A stretch of 64,000 bases of DNA, from positions 248,001 through 312,000 of the forward strand of contig NZ_CP154261.1 in assembly GCF_039511225.1 (NCBI RefSeq), in the 5' to 3' direction. Made by a program: the position numbers and the translations under genes. The notes under the pieces are model-generated. The model had not been told where the DNA came from. It did not search any database and saw nothing but the letters and a program-made list of their open reading frames with translations. The stretch comes from Sphingobacterium multivorum. GTDB lineage: Bacteria; Bacteroidota; Bacteroidia; Sphingobacteriales; Sphingobacteriaceae. Position 1 is the first letter of the stretch. Each line of letters opens with the position of its first letter. Positions 17,746 through 26,898 of this stretch are shown piece by piece.

Positions 17746-17780
17746 TTCCCAAATCTTTACAGATTCGCTTTTTTACTTTG
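17746..17780 (+). promoter_or_regulatory. Promoter with OmpR-type 11-bp direct repeat before the PepSY-like gene
   Basis: TTCCCAAATCT (17746-17756) and TTACAGATTCG (17757-17767) form a tandem repeat like the one upstream of the regulator operon; 14 of 16 bases starting with GTgTTCCcAAATCTTT are identical. A near-consensus -7 box TTACTTTG follows at 17773-17780. This also argues that the open frame beginning at GTG 17743 is promoter sequence, not coding. Confidence 0.6.
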
Positions 17781-17802
17781 TAGTATACTAAAAAATAGAA
17801 TC

Positions 17803-18252
17803 ATGAATTGTAAATTAATCTGGAGTGCATTCGTGCTTGCACTGACGACAACGGGAGCTATTGCGCAAGATATACCACAAAGTCAAGTGCCCGCTGTGGT
17901 GGTGAACAGTTTTCAACAGAAATTTCCAAAAGCCAAAAAAGTGGAGTGGGAGGTGAAAGGTAATGTGTATGAAGTGGAGTTTGAAACGGGCTTATTTGGT
18001 ACAGACCAGGAAGCTTGGTTTCAACCTAACGGAAAAGTTTTGCGGTATAAAACTGAAATCAGCAAAAAAGAATTGCCGAAGAGTGTGCTGGACCGGGTGA
18101 AGAGAGATTTTCCGGGCTATCGCATTGAAGACTCAAAAAAGATTACAGCTGAGCAGAAAGTGAGTTATGCGTTTGAAGTGAAAAATGGAAAAGAAGAGTG
18201 GAAGCTGGTACTCGATCCACAGGGAAATGTGCTGACGAAGGTAAGGGACTAA
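17803..18252 (+). CDS. PepSY-like periplasmic protein
   Basis: Small exported protein (149 residues) with signal peptide MNCKLIWSAFVLALTTTGA (cut near IAQ). Two similar units of the PepSY-like (DUF2874) family follow: SFQQKFPKAKKVEWEVKGNV with EAWFQPNGKVL, and VKRDFPGYRIEDSKKI with EWKLVLDPQGNVL. Such proteins are common, abundant periplasmic proteins next to two-component systems in Bacteroidota; their molecular role is not established. The frame can be read from GTG 17743, but ATG 17803 gives a proper signal peptide and leaves the promoter intact. It shares an operator-like repeat with the two-component operon upstream and is probably its target. Confidence 0.85.
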   Translation: MNCKLIWSAFVLALTTTGAIAQDIPQSQVPAVVVNSFQQKFPKAKKVEWEVKGNVYEVEFETGLFGTDQEAWFQPNGKVLRYKTEISKKELPKSVLDRVKRDFPGYRIEDSKKITAEQKVSYAFEVKNGKEEWKLVLDPQGNVLTKVRD

Positions 18253-18321
18253 GCCAATTGCTGTAAACAATAACGCTTTGATGATGTTACCAACTGCGCA
18301 CGTCGGGAAAATGACCTGTGT

Positions 18322-18365
18322 AAAACCACCTTGCCAACAAATTGTGAATAGCAAGGCGGTTTTTT
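18322..18365. terminator. Bidirectional hairpin terminator
   Basis: AAAACCACCTTGC pairs with GCAAGGCGGTTTT (one mismatch) around a 16-base loop; T-runs occur on both strands, so it can end the PepSY-like gene and the convergent DUF4625 operon. Confidence 0.75.
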
Positions 18366-18374
18366 GTTTTGAGA

Positions 18375-19394
18375 CTAATCTTCTCCTTCCTCTGCGTGGA
18401 GTTCAAAAGATAGCTTTATGAGATCCTGACCAGCAAACTTAGCGGCATATTCCGAAGAGTTCCAGTCAGCACGGGTAACTTTTGCTTTTGTGGTTGCATC
18501 GTTAAACTTGCGAAGTACAAAGACTACATTTTTTTCGCCTTCATTATCTTTTCCTGCTGTAAAGTACGTGGTGATTCCTGTTGTCTCCGTTGCTCCATTG
18601 ACTGCAGAGCCATCACCGTAGGTCGCCTCTTTCGTTTGAAAGATTGCTCCGCTTCCTGTACTGCTATTCGGATTTAAAACAAAAGAACCACCTGTAAGGA
18701 ACGCCTTATAGTAGTCTGCTGTTGCTTTATTGACAATGTATTGCCCCTGGATTTCTTTTGAAGAAGCATCAAATTGTTTTAATTCAATTTTATAGATACC
18801 TGCGGGATGGAGGTGAGCATGTCCTCCAGCCAATGCTGTTCCCTTCTCATCAAAGCTGATAACAATTGGTTCTACCTTTTCTTTGTCGGCAAGATCATGG
18901 AAATGGTCTCCATGGGCTTCGCCGGCTACTTCAGTAAATATAAGCTTATAGGCAACTTTGGCATCTGTACCTTGTATGGTTAATGGCGATTCTATTGTAG
19001 TTGTATTTCCGGCTTTGTCGGTTACTGTAAAATGAAAATGATAGGCTCCTGCGGGTGCATCCGCCGGAACATCAATGTGTTCATGAAATGTCGCATTTTT
19101 TACACCAATGTATTTTCCATCCGTATAGGCTTTTGTGAACTTATATTGACCACTACCTTCCTGATGAACCTCTATTTCGATCTTAGCAATGAGTGCTTCG
19201 GCAAGAATATCACCTTCAAGATGAAGGTCTGATCCCGCCTGAACAGTTTTGTTATTGCCACTGCCGATTTCGAGTGCGCTGATCTGGGGTTTTGCAAGTG
19301 CTGGAATTTCCTCGTTATCTTTCTTACAGGATGATAAAAAACCGAAAAGAATTGTACTTAACAGGAAGAAGAAGCGAATGTTTCTAGTTTTCAT
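18375..19394 (-). CDS. His-rich DUF4625-type lipoprotein
   Basis: Lipoprotein of 339 residues, lipobox LSSCKK at about 20-24. An N-terminal beta-sandwich of the DUF4625 kind (about 35-145) contains the typical VPADAPAGAYHFHFTVTDKA. The second half has two His clusters, AHGDHFHD and GGHAHLHPAG, which look suited to binding a transition metal. It is the last gene of an operon with a second DUF4625 lipoprotein (44-base gap) and a TonB-dependent receptor. A role as a surface or periplasmic metal-binding partner of the receptor is inferred. The C-terminal domain was not recognised. Confidence 0.8.
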   Translation of the reverse strand: MKTRNIRFFFLLSTILFGFLSSCKKDNEEIPALAKPQISALEIGSGNNKTVQAGSDLHLEGDILAEALIAKIEIEVHQEGSGQYKFTKAYTDGKYIGVKNATFHEHIDVPADAPAGAYHFHFTVTDKAGNTTTIESPLTIQGTDAKVAYKLIFTEVAGEAHGDHFHDLADKEKVEPIVISFDEKGTALAGGHAHLHPAGIYKIELKQFDASSKEIQGQYIVNKATADYYKAFLTGGSFVLNPNSSTGSGAIFQTKEATYGDGSAVNGATETTGITTYFTAGKDNEGEKNVVFVLRKFNDATTKAKVTRADWNSSEYAAKFAGQDLIKLSFELHAEEGED

Positions 19395-19438
19395 GTAAAA
19401 TGGATTTAATTAAATTGAGTTGATAAATATGTATGGTA

Positions 19439-19948
19439 TTATTCGAGTATACGGATGCTGATTCCTTTTTGGCTGCTCCATCCCGCCAAGTCAGTCACCT
19501 GGATCATAAAATGATAATTGCCGGGATCGATATCGGCTGGTACATCAATCTTTAATTCGGCATCGTATTGCTGTGGCTGACCCGGAATATTGACCGTCTT
19601 GACTAAAGTAAAGGGTTTGATAGGCGTTTTGATAGGTTCTATAGTACACTCTCCGATTTCTGTGCTATGCGAATGATGGTCAAAATTGTGGTGTACATCA
19701 ATACTATAGCTTCCGAGCGCTACATTGTCGGATAGCTTACTGCGGAAAGTAAAGCTTGTACCGCGTTTAATTGTGCTGCACTGTTTTGGAAAGGCTGTTT
19801 CGGAATCGATGGCGATGACCGGTTTTTCGGTGTCGATACTTTCCTTATCTTTCTTACAGGCAACGGCCGTCGTAAGTAACACCGCGATAAGTGTATATTT
19901 TTGGACTGTTTTCAGAGGAGATAGTTTCATTTTTAAATTTTTATTCAT
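19439..19948 (-). CDS. DUF4625 lipoprotein with His motif
   Basis: Lipoprotein of about 169 residues, lipobox TTAVACKK. A single DUF4625 beta-sandwich runs through the mature part; it includes SIDVHHNFDHHSHSTE, a dense His cluster likely to bind metal, and the family strand VPADIDPGNYHFMIQVTDLA. That strand is shared with its downstream neighbour, so the two arose by duplication. The frame is open to an ATG at 19972; I prefer 19948 (MNKNLKMKLS), which gives a compact lipoprotein signal, and 19930 is also possible. It lies 182 bases after the TonB receptor gene. Confidence 0.78.
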   Translation of the reverse strand: MNKNLKMKLSPLKTVQKYTLIAVLLTTAVACKKDKESIDTEKPVIAIDSETAFPKQCSTIKRGTSFTFRSKLSDNVALGSYSIDVHHNFDHHSHSTEIGECTIEPIKTPIKPFTLVKTVNIPGQPQQYDAELKIDVPADIDPGNYHFMIQVTDLAGWSSQKGISIRILE

Positions 19949-20130
19949 TCGTATATCTTTTATTGTTAGCATGCCTGTGTGAAGCTCGGTTATTCAGGTG
20001 TCTTGGTTACAAATTGTATAAGAATTCACTGTACCCTTCGATTCACGTAATTCATTGCGATCAAAGGCTTATTTAAAGCGGTTGTCTTTCGGTAGATGTT
20101 ATTTTTATTCTTCATTTACGGTGATTCATG

Positions 20131-22299
20131 TTATGATCTGGACTGTTTTCCAAAGGGAACTCCAACGGATAGAATAAAATTCCTCCCCTGTTCAGGCAAT
20201 GAGATCAGCCGATAAAAGCTGGTATGATCCATATATTTCTTGTCAAAGAGATTTTGAACCTGTAAGCGTAATTGGAGGGCAGATCCCGAAAACCGAAGCT
20301 GTGTTCCTGCTCGAAAGTTGAAGACCTGATAAGCTGCTGTGGACTCTTCTGGCGGAACAATATGATGCTGCGCAGCTGTCCATTTGCAATCGACGGAAAG
20401 GTAGGTCTCTTTAAAATGTTTGCTATTTTTTGCTGTCCAGCTGATGTCCATCAACGCTGAAGGTGCCGGAGAGAACGGAAGTGTAAAGCCTTTCTTTGCA
20501 CCCGATAGTTGTTCTGATCGGACGTATTCGCCCAATAATTCTACTTTCCATTGTTTCAAAGGCTGATAGCTGAGCTTCAATTCAGCTCCATAGCGGCGAA
20601 CACGGCTTTCCATATATTCAAAGATTTGATTGCCGGCGCCATAATATTGATCGTAGCGCGACGTGGGGTTGAGGTAGATATAATTGGAAAAGTAATTAAA
20701 GAACGGCGTAAAGGCGACAAAGACTTTTCTGAGACTCCAGGTCAATGATAAATCCAGCTGGTAGGATTGTTCGGGGGACAAGGATTGATTGCCTTTTTCA
20801 TAACTGAAGTAGTGATAGTTAACACCATTAGCACCGAGCTCCTGTGCAATAGGAGCCCTGAAACTCTTTCCTACATTGATTTTTGTTTCCAGATCTCCGA
20901 ATTGATGTGCCGCTCCTAAAGACCAAACCAGGCTATTGAAACGGCGACTGAGCGCTGAAGCCCGAACTATTTTAGCCGATTGATTGTCTTCCAGCTGTGA
21001 TTCGAACCAATCCTGATAAGGTGACGTTTGAATATGGCTGTAATCGTAACGCAACGCCCCGTACAGCATCGTTTGGTCCGCGAGCTTGTATTGATCGTAG
21101 ACGAATAGGCCCATTGCTTTTTGGTTAAATGAGGGGATGAGGAAGCCCCAGCCATCGATCCGGTTGTCCTGATACTCTCCATTTGCACCTAGGGTAAGTC
21201 GATGTCTGGCCAACTCAAATTGGTCTTTTACAGTGATACTATAGACCTGTTTGTCATATAACCTTTCCAAATTGATCGGGATAGTCATATCGTTTGGATA
21301 AACGGGAGGCATATAACCATGCGCGGTGTAATTGTTGTACTCTTGCCGGTAGTTTTTCTGATAACCCAGGTCTATCCAAAGCTTATGCTTATCCAGATCG
21401 ATAAAGTTGCGGTTAATAAGCTTCAGGTGATTGACCGTCTGGCTAGGGAAACCGATGTCACGACTGGATTTGTCATAAAGAGCTGTATCTACGCCCCGCG
21501 GTTCCAAGCCATGCGCGTTGGCAAAGAAGCCAAGCTTTGTATGATAATTACTCAGGTAGAAAATCGAAGAAAAACGATCCGATAGATATCCACCACGTAG
21601 TTGAAAATGTGTTTCTCGTCCTGCTGTGTTGCGAACATGCCGATCTTTCAGGCGTACCGCATAATTGTAGACATAGACGGTATCTGTGGGCACTCGGTAA
21701 TCGCCGTATTCCAGGTGCGTGAATCCGCCTCCAAATACCCAATTCCCCTTTCTACCCTGTGCTTGTAGCGATCCGCCAAAAGTCGCGTTGTTTGACTTTG
21801 TCAATAGGTTAAACTGCCCTTTAAAACCTGTCTTCTGTAGTTCCGCTGACGGTGCTAACCGAACCACACCCCCAATAGCATCTGAGCCATAGAGAAATGA
21901 GCTGGCCCCCTTAAGTACCTCGGCACTTCCCACACTGAATTGATCGATTTCCAGTCCATGATCCAATCCCCACTGCTGGCCTTCATGTTTAATGCCATTT
22001 TCTACCGTGGCCACACGATTAAATCCGAGCCCTCTAATTTGCGGTTTAGATTGATTGGCACCTATGCCGATGGCGCTGACACCGGGAAGTCGGCTTAATG
22101 TCTGCATTAAACTCCCGCCTTGGTATTTTTGTATAGAGTCGGCAGTCAACAGCTGGATCGATAATGCGCCCTCTGCTGCGCGGTGATAACGTCGCCCGCC
22201 TACTTTAACTTCTTCAAGCTCGATGCTCTTCTCCTGTCCATAGCAAGGAAAAAATAGTTGTTGTGCTGCGATAATTGAAAAAATAATATACCTATTCAT
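20131..22299 (-). CDS. TonB-dependent outer-membrane receptor, probably for a metal
   Basis: Outer-membrane active transporter (722 residues) powered by TonB. Signal peptide about 1-21 (ends CYGQ); the TonB box area is IELEEVKVGG. The plug domain (about 45-150) contains QTLSRLPGVSAIGIGANQSK, PQIRGLGFNRVATVENGIKH and LKGASSFLYGSDAIGGVV; the barrel ends in the usual C-terminal strand (FILSVGVPFG). There is no CarboxypepD-type N-terminal extension, so it is not a SusC. The GIKHEGQQWGLDHG segment is reminiscent of ZnuD/zinc-type receptors. The following His-rich DUF4625 lipoproteins and two Fur/Zur-like dyads on its promoter support metal uptake; zinc is a guess. Confidence 0.85.
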   Translation of the reverse strand: MNRYIIFSIIAAQQLFFPCYGQEKSIELEEVKVGGRRYHRAAEGALSIQLLTADSIQKYQGGSLMQTLSRLPGVSAIGIGANQSKPQIRGLGFNRVATVENGIKHEGQQWGLDHGLEIDQFSVGSAEVLKGASSFLYGSDAIGGVVRLAPSAELQKTGFKGQFNLLTKSNNATFGGSLQAQGRKGNWVFGGGFTHLEYGDYRVPTDTVYVYNYAVRLKDRHVRNTAGRETHFQLRGGYLSDRFSSIFYLSNYHTKLGFFANAHGLEPRGVDTALYDKSSRDIGFPSQTVNHLKLINRNFIDLDKHKLWIDLGYQKNYRQEYNNYTAHGYMPPVYPNDMTIPINLERLYDKQVYSITVKDQFELARHRLTLGANGEYQDNRIDGWGFLIPSFNQKAMGLFVYDQYKLADQTMLYGALRYDYSHIQTSPYQDWFESQLEDNQSAKIVRASALSRRFNSLVWSLGAAHQFGDLETKINVGKSFRAPIAQELGANGVNYHYFSYEKGNQSLSPEQSYQLDLSLTWSLRKVFVAFTPFFNYFSNYIYLNPTSRYDQYYGAGNQIFEYMESRVRRYGAELKLSYQPLKQWKVELLGEYVRSEQLSGAKKGFTLPFSPAPSALMDISWTAKNSKHFKETYLSVDCKWTAAQHHIVPPEESTAAYQVFNFRAGTQLRFSGSALQLRLQVQNLFDKKYMDHTSFYRLISLPEQGRNFILSVGVPFGKQSRS

Positions 22300-22364
22300 C
22301 TATGTGGATTCGATTCGTAAAGCGTAAGTCGTGCAATCCATATGTATTCCAACTTGTATGTATT

Positions 22365-22417
22365 GCAATTAAGTTGCAACAAATATAGAGAAAAGATTTT
22401 AAAAGCAATATAGTTGC
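22365..22417 (-). promoter_or_regulatory. Fur/Zur-like double operator on the TonB-receptor promoter
   Basis: Two dyads of the form GCAA-N5-TTGC, GCAATTAAGTTGC (22365-22377) and GCAATATAGTTGC (22405-22417), are exactly 40 bases apart. On the - strand a TTG (22408-22406) and a perfect -7 box TATATTTG (22387-22380), spaced by 18 bases, form a Bacteroidota promoter. One dyad overlaps the -33 element and the other covers the expected transcription start, the classic position for a metal-responsive repressor. Confidence 0.65.
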
Positions 22418-22526
22418 ATTATAATAGGCGGAATTGACTGTACGATACAGTGGCAAAGTTTTTGTTGCTTTTTGGCGCCTGAAGAGTATAAAAAGCATGT
22501 TTTACAAGTAGTACATACGATGATAT

Positions 22527-25004
22527 ATGAAGTTAAGTGAAGAATATTCTATTAAAGTTGCCGCATTGCAATCGGCTGAACATCAATTGACAGTTGACCT
22601 TTCGAAACGCATTACGCCCGATATATGGCTTGATGTCCTGATTTATTTTGAGCACAACTTGCAGCAACCCAGTGCGGCTGCACTTTATGATGCATTATTT
22701 GAAAAAGGAACTGATTTTGCAGCAAACGTATATCTGAACGAAGAGGATTATTCCTTTTTTATTGATAAAATACGGACAATATTGGAGCGCTATGCTGCGA
22801 TCAATCCTCACGCATGGGTGGAGCTTGGCTTACAGCATATTTTATGCCGCCGACATGTAGTGGATAAAGAAAAAGCTTCCCTTTATTTGAAGAGAGGCAT
22901 CGATGCGGGTGTTGAATGGGCAAGACCTCTTTATTTATACTACAACTATTTAGGCATGCTGGCTGCTATCGACCGCGATAGCGCCAAGGCCGAACTGGAT
23001 GAGCTCGCGTTGGGCGGAGATCGCTGGGGAATAGCTTATGCTGCCCATATCGATGTCTGGACCGATAAATACGAAGAAGTCTTTGACCGTATACAGGTGC
23101 TCAAGCAGTCTCCGGAGCGGAAACTACTGCGTCATTATTATGAGGCGTTACAATTTTACTATGCGCGTAAAGAGGACAGGGGCAAACGCCTGGAAACCCT
23201 GGAAGAGGGTATTGCGATGGCTGAATCTCGTTACTGCAGATTTGTGCTGAATGAAATAAAACGTGCGGGGGCGGCTTCCTTAATTGAACAGGAGCTTCTT
23301 ATACCGGAATATCAAGAGCTGTTTGAATACGGAATGATGGATGCTGCGGTGCAAATAGCACTTATCAAACTTCAGGTATTAGGCAATGACCGTCTGGAAA
23401 AACAGGATTTCGAAGAACCGCTGTGGTATCTCCAGAAAGCATATGATTATAATAATAATTATGCGGGCTATCGTCTTGCTTGTCTCTATCTCTATCAGAA
23501 CGCGCTGCAGGACATCGAAAAGGGATTATCTTTATTGCATCTGCTCGACGAGAAAGATAATTATGTGGAAGCGCAGGTTGAACTTGCTGAAATCCTCCTC
23601 GAAGGTCAGTTCCTCCCAAAGAATGAAACATCAGCATTCCAGCGCTTCAGCGCAATGGCGGAAAAAAATATTGCTTACGCGAAGTTGCGCCTAGGCAATA
23701 TGCTCGAATCTGGTTACGGGGGTTTGGCTCCGGATTACAAAGCCGCCTTTGATTATTATCAGGATGCCGCAAAAGATAAACTGCCACAAGCTTTATATCA
23801 AGTCGGCAGATTCTTAAAGTATGGAATCCATAATGATGCGCCTGATCTGGCAGCTGCATTGCCTTACTTCGAGGAAGCGGCAGTATATAATAACGCTACT
23901 GCGCTGACTGAAATGGGTTTAGCTGCTGAATTAAAATCCGAACCGGATTATAAATTGGCCTTTGATTATTTCTCGCGTGCGGCAGATCTTGGCTATCCCT
24001 ATGCCTATTATTTAAAAGGTATTTATTTGGAAAATGATTATCACCAGTCCGGAGCTCCCCAGCCGAAAGCAGCTTTTACTGCCTTTGAAACCGGAGCCGG
24101 GATGCAGGAGCTAAATAGTATATATGAACTGGCGCGATGTTACCGGGGGGGCATAGGTACGGAGATAAATCTGGACCGGATGATTGCTTTATACCAACAG
24201 GCTGCTGAACGAAATCATGTACAGGCTTTGACTGATCTGGGTCTCTGTTATGAGTATGGTTATGGATTGAACCAAGATACATTTAAAGCACAGGAAAATA
24301 TTAAGAAAGCTGCTGATCTGGGGTTCCCTTATGCAATTTACGTATTGGGACGATACTATTTGACCGGTTTGGTGCAACAGGATGTAGCGCATGGTCTTCA
24401 GCTTTTGGAAGAGGCAGCACAAAAAAATGTGGCTGAGGCACTCGTGCTGCTTGGCGACTACTTTTTCTTCGACTATGATCAGCGGGAAGAATACGACAAA
24501 GGTTTTGATTACTACATGCGTGCCGAAAAACTTGGCTATCTGACGGAGGGAATTGGCATGTGCTATGAGTTTGGTATCGGCGTGGAAGCACAGCCAGCAA
24601 AAGCATTTGGATATTATACACAAGCTGCGGAGCGAGGAAATCAGCAAGCGAGCTACCGACTGGCCCGTTGTTATTATTTTGGAATAGGTACCGAGATCGA
24701 TAAAGCAGCCGCCTATGGGTATTTTATGGAAGTAGCGCAGCAAGGGAATGTGTATGCCGCTTACTTTGTTGCGGTGCAACTGCTGGAAGGAGATGGCGTA
24801 CAGATGGACCTTCAAGACGGTGTCGAATGGCTTATGAAGGCCGCAGAAGCCGATCATGCTGACGCACAATATAAGCTGGCCAACTGTTATCTCATGGGGG
24901 ATGGGGTAGAAGAAAATGAAGATCTTGCCCTGGAGTGGTTTGAACGGGCGGCAGCCAATGGACATGAAGATGCTATTCGATTGACAAAGAAAACGAGAAA
25001 GTAA
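22527..25004 (+). CDS. Sel1-repeat (SLR) protein
   Basis: Cytoplasmic helical scaffold (825 residues, no signal peptide). The N-terminal third is helical without clear repeats. From about 330 to the end it is a solenoid of some twelve Sel1-like repeats, recognisable by YELARCYRGGIGTEINLDRM, LGLCYEYGYGLNQD, RLARCYYFGIGTEIDKAAAY and KLANCYLMGDGVEENEDLAL. Such repeats mediate protein-protein contacts. It lies seven bases upstream of an Hsp90-family gene on the same strand, so the two are very likely co-transcribed, and it could act as a co-chaperone or client adaptor. A long reverse frame over its 3' end is considered spurious. Confidence 0.88.
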   Translation: MKLSEEYSIKVAALQSAEHQLTVDLSKRITPDIWLDVLIYFEHNLQQPSAAALYDALFEKGTDFAANVYLNEEDYSFFIDKIRTILERYAAINPHAWVELGLQHILCRRHVVDKEKASLYLKRGIDAGVEWARPLYLYYNYLGMLAAIDRDSAKAELDELALGGDRWGIAYAAHIDVWTDKYEEVFDRIQVLKQSPERKLLRHYYEALQFYYARKEDRGKRLETLEEGIAMAESRYCRFVLNEIKRAGAASLIEQELLIPEYQELFEYGMMDAAVQIALIKLQVLGNDRLEKQDFEEPLWYLQKAYDYNNNYAGYRLACLYLYQNALQDIEKGLSLLHLLDEKDNYVEAQVELAEILLEGQFLPKNETSAFQRFSAMAEKNIAYAKLRLGNMLESGYGGLAPDYKAAFDYYQDAAKDKLPQALYQVGRFLKYGIHNDAPDLAAALPYFEEAAVYNNATALTEMGLAAELKSEPDYKLAFDYFSRAADLGYPYAYYLKGIYLENDYHQSGAPQPKAAFTAFETGAGMQELNSIYELARCYRGGIGTEINLDRMIALYQQAAERNHVQALTDLGLCYEYGYGLNQDTFKAQENIKKAADLGFPYAIYVLGRYYLTGLVQQDVAHGLQLLEEAAQKNVAEALVLLGDYFFFDYDQREEYDKGFDYYMRAEKLGYLTEGIGMCYEFGIGVEAQPAKAFGYYTQAAERGNQQASYRLARCYYFGIGTEIDKAAAYGYFMEVAQQGNVYAAYFVAVQLLEGDGVQMDLQDGVEWLMKAAEADHADAQYKLANCYLMGDGVEENEDLALEWFERAAANGHEDAIRLTKKTRK

Positions 25005-25011
25005 GAAAAAC

Positions 25012-26799
25012 ATGCAAGAAGAAAAATCCTATTCCTTTCAGGTCAATCTGAAAGGAATGATAGCACTGCTCTCAGAACACCTGTATAGCGATCCCAATAC
25101 ATTTATTCGGGAACTGCTTCAAAATGGTGTGGATGCAATTACAGCATTGAAACACTTGGATGAACAGCATCAAGGAAAAATAACGATTGAGCTGCCAAGC
25201 ACTGAACAACCGAAGTTTCTGTTCAGCGATAATGGAATAGGCCTAAAAGAGGCCGATATTCATCAATTTTTGTCGGTTATCGGGGAGAGTTCAAAGAGTA
25301 AGGACATCAAGGATGCTCAGGACTTTATCGGCAAGTTTGGTATTGGATTGCTTTCTTGTTTTGTGGTCAGCGATGAGATTATTGTTGAAACAAAGTCCGC
25401 TCTTGAACAACTGCCTCTACGTTGGACGGCCAGAGCTGAAGGGGACTATAAAATCGAGCGTCTGACAGAAGATATTCCTGTCGGGACACGGGTTATCCTA
25501 AACCCTAAAAAGCAATTCACCTATATTTTTGAAGGGGATTATTTTGAGAAAAAAATTAAGTTTTACGGAGATGCGCTGCGAGAAACCATTTCTATCGTGG
25601 TGGGAGGTGCCGAAAAGATCATCCATAAAGAAGCACCTAAATGGCTGGCTAAATCGGTTTCGAAGGCGGAATTGCTTGCTATAGGCAAAGAACTCTTTCA
25701 TGTCAACTTTTTGGATGCAATTCCATTTGAAACGACGGCGGGTAAGGCAAAGGGTGTGTTGTATATTTTACCTTTCCGTACCCAGTTTAGTAGTAAGCAG
25801 CGTCACCGAATTTACTTGAAGCGCATGTTTCTTGCCGAAGAAGATCAGTCTATTTTGCCAAATTGGGCCTTTTTTGTCCGGATGCTTGTCAATACAGAGG
25901 AACTTAGTGCTACTGCCTCACGCGAGTCTCTGATGAAAAATGATCTATTGCGGCAGGCGCGAAAAGAAATTGCAGCTGTGCTCAAAACGTATCTGCAACA
26001 AGTGAAGAAGATAGACTTCGATATTTATATACGCATTATCCAGACACATTATCTCCATTTAAAAGCTTTTGCGCTCGAAGATCCCGACTCCCTGGCTATT
26101 TTTTTAGCTGATATCCCGTTTGAAACCAATCGCGGACAGCGGAGTTTCCAAAATATCATCGATCAGCAACAGCAGCTCTATTATTGTGCTGATTTTGAGG
26201 ATTTCAAACAGATTGACCGTATGGCCGATACACAGGGAATGATTCTTGTGAATGCTTCTTATACCTTTGATACGGAGTTGCTCCGCAAGATCAAACAACG
26301 ATACCCCGACTATAAGATAACAGAGATGTCGCCAAATCAGCTCCTGGAAACATTTCAGCCGATTCATGAGGATGAGCAAAATCAATATGTTTCTTTTCAG
26401 AAAGAAGCGCAGCGCATTTTGGACGATTACAGCTGCATCTTGGAAATTAGGCGGTTTAAACCGATTGATACACCGGCTATTTTTACAAAAATGGACCAAA
26501 ATAGTGTAGAGAGTACGATTAGCCAATTAAAGGAAAATGCAAATCCCTTTGCGCAGGTGCTCAAGACATCCAGACCGAGTAAGATCCAGAATACCTTATG
26601 TTTAAATGCGGATAATCAGCTGATCAGCACCCTAATGGATATTAAAGATGCCTACATGCTGCGTTCAGTCATGGAAGTACTTTACGTGCAGGCACTTATT
26701 TTGGGCAAGTACCCTGTCCAGGAACGGGAAATGAAGGTCATGAACGAAGCCCTAAAGAGCCTCATTGTAATGGGGCTGGATAATTTTGTAAATCTTTAA
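25012..26799 (+). CDS. Hsp90-family ATPase (HtpG-like)
   Basis: Hsp90-fold chaperone ATPase (595 residues, shorter than the about 620-680 of housekeeping HtpG). The GHKL nucleotide site is intact: E34-N38-D41 in RELLQNGVDAI, DNGIGL with D73, and GKFGIGLLSC (107-116). The middle domain has TASRESLMKND, containing the Arg that contacts the ATP phosphate in Hsp90. The C-terminal third is diverged and I cannot see a standard dimerisation domain. The gene is embedded between a Sel1-repeat protein and a Cys-motif helical protein, which points to a specialised branch of the family and not the general HtpG. Its clients are unknown. Confidence 0.88.
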   Translation: MQEEKSYSFQVNLKGMIALLSEHLYSDPNTFIRELLQNGVDAITALKHLDEQHQGKITIELPSTEQPKFLFSDNGIGLKEADIHQFLSVIGESSKSKDIKDAQDFIGKFGIGLLSCFVVSDEIIVETKSALEQLPLRWTARAEGDYKIERLTEDIPVGTRVILNPKKQFTYIFEGDYFEKKIKFYGDALRETISIVVGGAEKIIHKEAPKWLAKSVSKAELLAIGKELFHVNFLDAIPFETTAGKAKGVLYILPFRTQFSSKQRHRIYLKRMFLAEEDQSILPNWAFFVRMLVNTEELSATASRESLMKNDLLRQARKEIAAVLKTYLQQVKKIDFDIYIRIIQTHYLHLKAFALEDPDSLAIFLADIPFETNRGQRSFQNIIDQQQQLYYCADFEDFKQIDRMADTQGMILVNASYTFDTELLRKIKQRYPDYKITEMSPNQLLETFQPIHEDEQNQYVSFQKEAQRILDDYSCILEIRRFKPIDTPAIFTKMDQNSVESTISQLKENANPFAQVLKTSRPSKIQNTLCLNADNQLISTLMDIKDAYMLRSVMEVLYVQALILGKYPVQEREMKVMNEALKSLIVMGLDNFVNL

Positions 26800-26898
26800 C
26801 GCGGTGGAGGGATTTCTACACTAGGTCAGAATTTCCCTTTACCTTTTAGAGAGCTTATTTAAAAAGGAAATATTTCATTAAAAGAAGAGAATAAGAAG

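Noticed and set aside
17743..17802. GTG-initiated N-terminal extension of the PepSY-like protein
   Set aside because: The extension covers the operator repeats and the -7 box and would bury the signal peptide; ATG 17803 is preferred.
24189..25013. 274-codon open frame on the - strand over the 3' end of the Sel1-repeat gene
   Set aside because: It lies wholly opposite repetitive coding sequence, its product is rich in Cys/His/Ile without domain features, and it has no promoter or signal; it is an antisense shadow.
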